Source of the DNA: Macrostomum hystrix
Lineage: Eukaryota; Platyhelminthes; Macrostomidae
Direction of reading: 5' to 3'
NCBI GenBank assembly: GCA_950097015.1
Contig: CATNEN010000010.1
Location: 1,070,501 to 1,134,500, forward strand
DNA: 64,000 nucleotides
Below are positions 58,582 to 64,000 of the stretch, one piece after another; within the stretch, counting starts at the first letter, position 1, and each line of letters begins with the position of its first letter. The position numbers were made by a program, and so were the translations under genes. The notes under the pieces are model-generated. The model was not told where the DNA came from. It saw nothing but the letters and a program-made list of their open reading frames with translations, and did not search any database.

Positions 58582-58940
58582 GAGGTGCGTCCTCCAACGT
58601 GCACCACATGCGTTCCTACACATCCGGCCAGCTGAACACGCCGATGGTGCTGCGTGACTCGCCATACGGCCACGGGCCGCCGCTGCGCACTGGACCGTCC
58701 GCCAGGCAGGCGCAGGCAGCTGGACGCGGATACGGTGGTGTTGGTGGCGGCGGCGGCGGTGGGGGTGGCGGCGGTGGCGGTGGAGGTGGCACGGGTGGCG
58801 GCGCCAAACGCCAGTACGACAACCAGCGCAACTATGGCACATCGGAGCCGCGCGGGCACTACGGCTCCTACAGCCAGGCCTACGGCACCGTGACCAGCGC
58901 CCAGCTCAACCAGCTGTACAGCCGCAAGTGGGTCACGTGA
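54297..58940 (+). CDS. MAPK15: Mitogen-activated protein kinase 15 (ERK7/8)
   Basis: Seven exons: 54297-54368, 55000-55098, 55252-55372, 55441-55754, 55897-56271, 56718-57260 and a last one ending at 58940, about 675 aa. An atypical MAP kinase involved in ciliogenesis, autophagy and stress responses. Gly-rich loop LGKGAYGIVW; VALKKIF with the ATP lysine; catalytic loop HRDQKPSN (Asp139), whose Gln is normal for this kinase; CDFGLARSL; activation motif TEY at 180-182 in [27 protein letters not shown]. After the kinase domain comes a basic helix ([17 protein letters not shown]), a Gln/Ser-rich tail, two poly-Gly runs and YSQAYGTV, a tail motif shared with human MAPK15. The last exon may start at 58437 (ctttgcag/AGC) or 58395; both fit the phase. 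TEY-containing exons are intact. Confidence 0.93.
56350..56470. repeat. Short tandem repeat in MAPK15 intron
   Basis: Three to four copies of ttgttcatgagaactccatt plus catgacacagc, 33 bp each, just after the fifth exon. Confidence 0.85.
57770..57912 (-). mobile_element. tRNA-derived SINE remnant (MAPK15 intron)
   Basis: On minus, tagagcgtcgggcttctggt and then GAGAGTTCGATTCTCAC form a D-arm-to-T-arm-like tRNA head with a good B box. The body continues leftward (actcaagggaaaattagg). It is antisense to MAPK15 in the intron before the last exon. Confidence 0.55.
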
Positions 58941-61900
58941 TTCTCTGACCAATCATTTTTAGCCACGTAGATTTCGCACATGCTCATTCACCAGCCACAG
59001 TAAAAGTACATCTGGTGTGTCTGACACGGGTTGAAATTTAAGATATGACAAACCCCTGGGGGTGTTCAGTAGTGTCGGTTAATTATCAGCGTTGCCTCTC
59101 ATCTGTCTTCAGCTGCTTTGTCAAACAAAACATTCTATGATATAAAAATACTGCTCTACTCCATATTAAGCACATATTATTGTTTTTATATGAATTTTTA
59201 GCGTTCAGTGCAAATTTGTGATATTTTGTCCTGATTAAAAGTTACCCACAATCGCCTTTGAACTTGATAGCTAATCTTGTGTGACAGTTCTCTCATTTTC
59301 GTGTTTTAATCAACAATAAGCCTGGACAAACATGCCAGGAACCTGGGAATTAGTCAGTCGTTCATGTTGCCAAATCACCTGCTTTGATTATACACAATCA
59401 GTGCAGAGTAAGGAGTATAATGACTGCAGTGATATTTCAACCTATCAATAGAATTACACTGATAGTGCTACTAGAGATGCTGCGAAACTAGAAGTTTTTT
59501 CACCTGCGCGTGCTCGTGCAACCTTTGTTTCTTTCGCTGTCTGTCCGCTTGCAACATTTCTCGTTCATTCGCTCTATTATTTTAGCACATTCCGTCCTCT
59601 TAGGCTCAAGAAAGTGGCCCCGTCTAACCAGTTTTTGATCTTCTTTGTCAACACATAATTCGTGTCTAGTTTCATTTCTATTAAATGCTTTGAACTTTTG
59701 TTTTTATTGAATGAATTGCGGGATTTTTTATAGTTCCTAATTAAATTCGAGCCAAAACAAAGTTTGAAAGATATACAATTTGTAATAACACTAGAAAGTC
59801 TATGCCTTAATAGCGCTAGATAAGTTTTAGTTCGTTTTGGCGCGATTTTAATTTAACTATTTAAACAAAACACTGTGCCGTCATCCGTCAAAAATATCAT
59901 TGTTATTTTTTATTAGCCGCGATTTAAGCTAGCGCATAAGTTCCCGCTTGTTTCTATATTCCTTCTGAACGCAAGTGCGCTAGAAGCCGCCGGCGTTCTA
60001 CAAGTACATGCGATATTGTACGATTTTTGGCCGCAACCCCAACACGCGAAGAAGCCAGTGCGGATGTACTTTCTTTGATCCCGAAAATCGATATTTTTCA
60101 TTGCACAAAATAGATTCAGTCCATGTGGAAACTTTTTTACTTTTGTTGTCTCTGCTCCCACCCCCTCAGTCCGACGGCCACGCCCAGACTCTGCTACTGT
60201 TTCAGTTCGGTCCTATCCTTATGCCTTGCTTTACTTTGAGTAGTGCACCGCGGTCGTAGCGATGGTGGGTGCTGAATATGGAATGCAGTCTGTGATGCTA
60301 TTTTAATTGCTGTTGTATCTTATTTGAAGTGTTCGAGTTTACAGATTCGGGAAATCGATAGTAAACGTAAAAACGCATAGCCAATATATTTCTTTACTTT
60401 TTCTGTTCCCTAGCGCTTAAACCGCAAACTTATCTAACTAAATTAATTAGTTTATTTTTTATCTTTCCTCTGCCCTGTCTCTAAGCGTAGGCACATCAGG
60501 TCTATGAAACTGACATTTTCTCACCTAATAGATTTGTTTGCAGTCCGTCCAATCTTTGAAGCTTATCCCGTGGAATGAAATAATCCATTTGAGAAGGGAA
60601 GCCACATACACTGTACGATTAAGTATCTCTTTGTTTTTGGCGAAAAATCACCCAGATTGAGCTGGGCAGTCTGAAATATGGTGCGCTTGTGTTTGTGTTT
60701 TTCTTGTAAGTCTTTTATTACGAATGCTTTCGAGCAAGTCGTAACAGACCCTAGCAGTATGATAGTCTCAGATGCATTAGCAGATGGGGGGTTGAATTAC
60801 TAGTCTATTATACTATTTTTTACCACAAGGAGTCTAAAGTACGGTGGGGATTTTTTCAAGTCTAGAAAAAATCTGTATTTTTAGAGTTTTGGCTATGAAT
60901 CGTAATTACTGTGAGTTTGATTCATCCTAAATGAAACTCCTGAAAAAATCAACGCCATGAGGCGTCTTAAGTTGCCATAGCAACCATAAATCGAATCAGT
61001 AGTTAAACTGACAGACTCTGTGAGAGGCGAGCTTACTACAATTGGTTATTTCCAGAAAAAATCGGTTACTTAAGGATTGAAAATTAAAACAAAACTAGTA
61101 GAGGTCTTGGTACAATCGTAACAGGGACCGGAGATGGGTTATTTAACTTCAGTTTCATAAGACCCACCGAAGTTCTGGTATAATCAACCAGGAAATTGCC
61201 ATCAAGTGTCCATTAATGTGGATGAGAAGCTGTAGCAAGCTCTACCGACACAACTAACGACCATCAGGTCAGAGCCCTCTTGTCTATACCTCTGAGAATT
61301 GAGCCTATAGCTGCTCCTGGAGCCGTGCACTTGAAAATTTCTAGTGGGTCATGATGACCCTTTTGGCTATTAAATGAATACATCTAAGGTCATGAAAAAC
61401 GGCCCGATTGTAAAATGAAGCCATTTTCTGTGAGCTACTAGTCCACTGTCCTTGATTACTAGGGTTAGACTTGGGTAAAATAGTGGGGCATTGCGATGAA
61501 AAAAAGTTCAATTTTTGCAAATAATTAAGGTGAAAGACAGCAGTAGTTGGCCGTTTTCTTGGCCGTTTTCTGCGTTAAAACTGTCTTCTTTCTGTCTTCT
61601 AGCCAGGGGCGTCGCCGCCATTTAATGATTAGCGCACCGTTTCGACTGACAATTAGGGCAGTTGAGGCATCGACCTACCACTCTCAGTCAGTGTTTTGAT
61701 TACGCAGCGCGCAAGTAGCTGGAACAAGACCTGATTGAGGAGAGGCGGAGCTGGCACTAGGAAGACAGAGGAACCCGAGAAGGTTTTTTGACTAGGGCTG
61801 CCCGTCCCCATCCCACTGTAGGATTTATTTTTGTCAAGCTGGATTCAACTTTTCTAGCCTCACCGAGGCGCCTCCGCCCCAGCCTCCTCGGCAGGCCATC

Positions 61901-62217
61901 CGCTTGCATACTAATAAGACATGGACGGCCGCATGTGCTCCCCAGATGGGTTTGGATAGGTATTGGGCTGAGCTGGCAACCTGTACACCAGATGCAGCTC
62001 TAGGGAATTCTGTTAAGCGGATCTCTGGGCTGCTGGGGCCGTGCCTTATAGCAGCGCTGGACGAATCATTCGCCTTTGAGCTCTGTTTAAACAGCGAGGG
62101 CAGCGGGTGCGGGCTCTGGGATGCGGCCAGGCCGGCTCGGACTGGTTTTTTAGGAGGCCGAGGCGCTGGCCGGTGGGTCGCATTCAAGTGTTCGTTGTTA
62201 GTGTTGGTTACTGTTGT
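58941..62217. other. MAPK15 3' flank and intergenic region
   Basis: About 3.3 kb with no convincing coding exon. The start is 3' UTR of MAPK15. A GC-richer block at 61600-62200 has open frames on both strands without family likeness and may be an old repeat. Confidence 0.4.
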
Positions 62218-62430
62218 ACTGTTAATTAGTCAGTTAATTAGTTAGTTAGTTAGTTAGTTAGTTAGTCAGTTAGTTAGTTTGTTTGTTTGTTTGTTTGGTT
62301 GTTTGTTAGTTAGTTAGTTAGTAAGTTAGTTAGTTTGTTTGTTTGTTTGTTTGTTTGGTTGTTTGTTTGTTTGTTTGTTTGTTTGTTTGTTTGTTAGTTA
62401 GTTAGTTTGTTTCTTTGTTATTTATTTAGT
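62218..62430. repeat. Tetranucleotide repeats (gtta)n and (gttt)n
   Basis: Alternating runs of gtta and gttt. Not a telomere-type repeat. Confidence 0.95.
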
Positions 62431-62794
62431 TGGCTGTTTCTCTAGTCTGATGCAATGTGCAGCTAGGCTTTTATGACCCGCATTGTGTCGAAGGAAAGCT
62501 TTCTATTGTCAAATATTTTGCCTCAGGACCATGGAAGTTTGCCATGGAAGTGATTGCATTGAGCTGCAACTTCTGAGCTGTCCCAGCGAGACCCCTGTGG
62601 CGCCCCGTTCTTTAAGAACAGCATTCACGCGAAATTCAATTATCTCCCATCGCCTTTGAGGAGTGATTCATTGTGCAGATCCGAATAAAGTGAATGATGG
62701 CTTTGGGCTGATTAGATTGCCAAAAGTTAGGCATAGTCAGTTGAAACCCACGGCGGGATGCTGCAATATTCTATTCCATTTGAGCTGACATGAA

Positions 62795-63145
62795 TTCCAG
62801 TGAGTTCTAGTGAATTCCAGTGAATTCTAGTGAATTCCAGTGAATTCCATTAAATTCCAGTGAGTTCTAGTGAATTCCAGTGAATTACAGTGAATTACAG
62901 TGAATTCCAGTGAATTCTAGTGAGTTCTAGTGAATTCCAGTGAATTCCATTAAATTCCAGTGAGTTCTAGTGAATTCCAGTGAATTCCAGTGAATTCCAG
63001 TGAATTCCAGTGAATTCTAGTGAATTCCAGTGAATTCCAGTGAATTCCAGTGAATTCCAGTGAATTTCAGTGAATTCCAGTGAATTCCAGTGAATTCTAG
63101 TGAATTCCAGTGAATTCCAGTGAATTCCAGTGAATTCCAGTGAAT
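62795..63145. repeat. 10-bp satellite, about 35 copies
   Basis: Units gtgaattcca (variants gtgaattcta, gtgagttcta, ttaaattcca). Most units contain an EcoRI site, GAATTC. Confidence 0.95.
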
Positions 63146-63424
63146 CGCTTACACTTGGGCAAACCAGCGTAGTCACAAAGTCATTAAGGAAGTCATTTTC
63201 GCATGTCATTCACCAGCAGACTTTCGCAGCTAAATTTAGCGACAAATGATTGCTGCTTTTGTCCAGCAAGCTGCTGAAGGCGCGTGACTTGGCCAGAAAT
63301 GACAATCGAAATCGCTGCCACTTCCGGTCGCCAAGAACATTCTCGTCAGTCACTGTTTCTGCGGGGCTGTAGCTGCTCACCGCTAAAAGATAACTCTTAG
63401 AGACCTTGATTAATAATTATACGG

Positions 63425-63635
63425 CTCGAACTAATCGGCTGTGGGCAATGGGCACATCATTTGGTGACAGTTGACACGCTGCCAGCGAGGAGGAAATCCT
63501 GCCTATTCCGCTGGCTCCTGAGCACACACAGGCACTGTACACAGGAACACTCCCACGGGTGTGTACATCTGTACTGACTTTCTCATCTCACAATTTCTCA
63601 AACTCGTTAACCGCTTTGCCACTCCTAGCCCTATG
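63425..63635 (-). mobile_element. tRNA-derived SINE, copy 3 (internally deleted)
   Basis: Body sequence matches copy 1 (cacatcatttggtgaca, gccagcgaggagg, ctcctgagcacacac). The middle part and most of the tRNA-like head are lost, leaving only gttaaccgctttgccac at the head end. Same minus orientation as the other two copies. Confidence 0.65.
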
Positions 63636-63774
63636 ACCGTTCATTCTATGACGATTCGAAGGCCATTTTTTGACGATTCAGTGACCACTCTATGACCGCT
63701 ATATGACCATTATAGTTTTCATTCTGTGGCCAGGCCAGAATGGCATGCTCAAGTCAAAATATCCAGGCCCAAGT

Positions 63775-63870
63775 CACCATAGGCGCGTCGCAAATCACAA
63801 ATCACAGCATTGCATACGACATCAGTCCGAAAGGGCGCGGGTTCGTATCCCACCGCTGCTACCATGTTGC
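63775..63870 (+). mobile_element. Degenerate tRNA-like sequence
   Basis: A B-box-like GCGGGTTCGTATCCCACCGC lies next to gctacca on plus. No A box is clear and the rest cannot fold as a tRNA, so a SINE remnant is more likely than a tRNA gene. Confidence 0.35.
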
Positions 63871-64000
63871 ATTTTTTAATCCAGTAAGAATGAGACACAC
63901 GACTCACAGGTGACACCCTCCCTTCCAAGTTGAGCCAGGGAGGTTCAAAAACGTACCGCCTCCCAGCACTCCACACATCTAGTTATAGCAACGACTCAAC

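Noticed and set aside
62218-62430. Telomere-like repeat.
   Set aside because: Units are gtta and gttt, not ttaggg or a known variant.
1-64000. CRISPR arrays, prokaryotic operons, riboswitches.
   Set aside because: Arrays here lack spacers (units are head to tail) and the genes are spliced eukaryotic genes.

Overview
This is eukaryotic (animal) DNA. Genes are split by introns with GT-AG (once GC-AG) borders, coding exons are GC-rich, and the spaces between genes are AT-rich and full of minisatellites, tRNA-derived SINEs, foldback elements and LTR fragments. The gene set (hillarin/kyphoscoliosis-type transglutaminase-like proteins, MAPK15, ALR/GFER, ATPase inhibitor IF1, acetoacetyl-CoA synthetase, 6-phosphogluconolactonase, a monocarboxylate transporter) is bilaterian. 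The repeat load and the KY-family cluster fit a repeat-rich lophotrochozoan such as a free-living flatworm (Macrostomum-like), but that placement is inference and no species marker is visible.

Layout. 0-2.6 kb: a KY-like gene on +. 2.7-4.1 kb: a decayed Crypton-like tyrosine-recombinase transposon. 5.1-10.0 kb (-): a gene joining two RBMS-type RRMs to a long TPR region whose start resembles vertebrate IFIT proteins; one intron holds a 51-bp minisatellite. 10.9-15.9 kb (-): a second KY-like gene with a Cys-rich minisatellite-encoded N-terminus and an LTR retroelement in an intron. 16-19 kb: non-coding, with an 81-bp tandem duplication, a possible solo LTR and foldback elements. 19.1-22.8 kb (-): a third KY-like gene. 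23.5-24.3 kb: a KY pseudogene made of pieces resembling genes 2 and 3. 24.3-30 kb: GC-rich DNA with no recognised gene. 30.3-33.8 kb: a SINE, a 24-bp array (about 87 copies) and a 32-bp array. 33.9-36.5 kb (-): acetoacetyl-CoA synthetase. 38.2-39.6 kb (+): ankyrin-repeat protein. 40.3-42.5 kb (+): SLC16-type transporter. 43.8-44.8 kb: 33-bp array. 45.4-52.7 kb (-): PGLS, IF1 and GFER in a row, each with a minisatellite in or beside an intron. 54.3-58.9 kb (+): MAPK15. 59-64 kb: no gene recognised; tetranucleotide repeats, a 10-bp satellite and SINE pieces.

The most interesting parts are (1) the RRM-RRM-TPR gene, whose four exons join in phase into about 1053 codons, and (2) the KY cluster, where three paralogues keep the same exon sizes and phases in the catalytic core and all start with a Met-Gly-Cys acylation motif, yet only one keeps the full Cys-His-Asp triad. 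Splice junctions were read by eye from consensus, phase and protein continuity; transcripts would be needed to confirm them.
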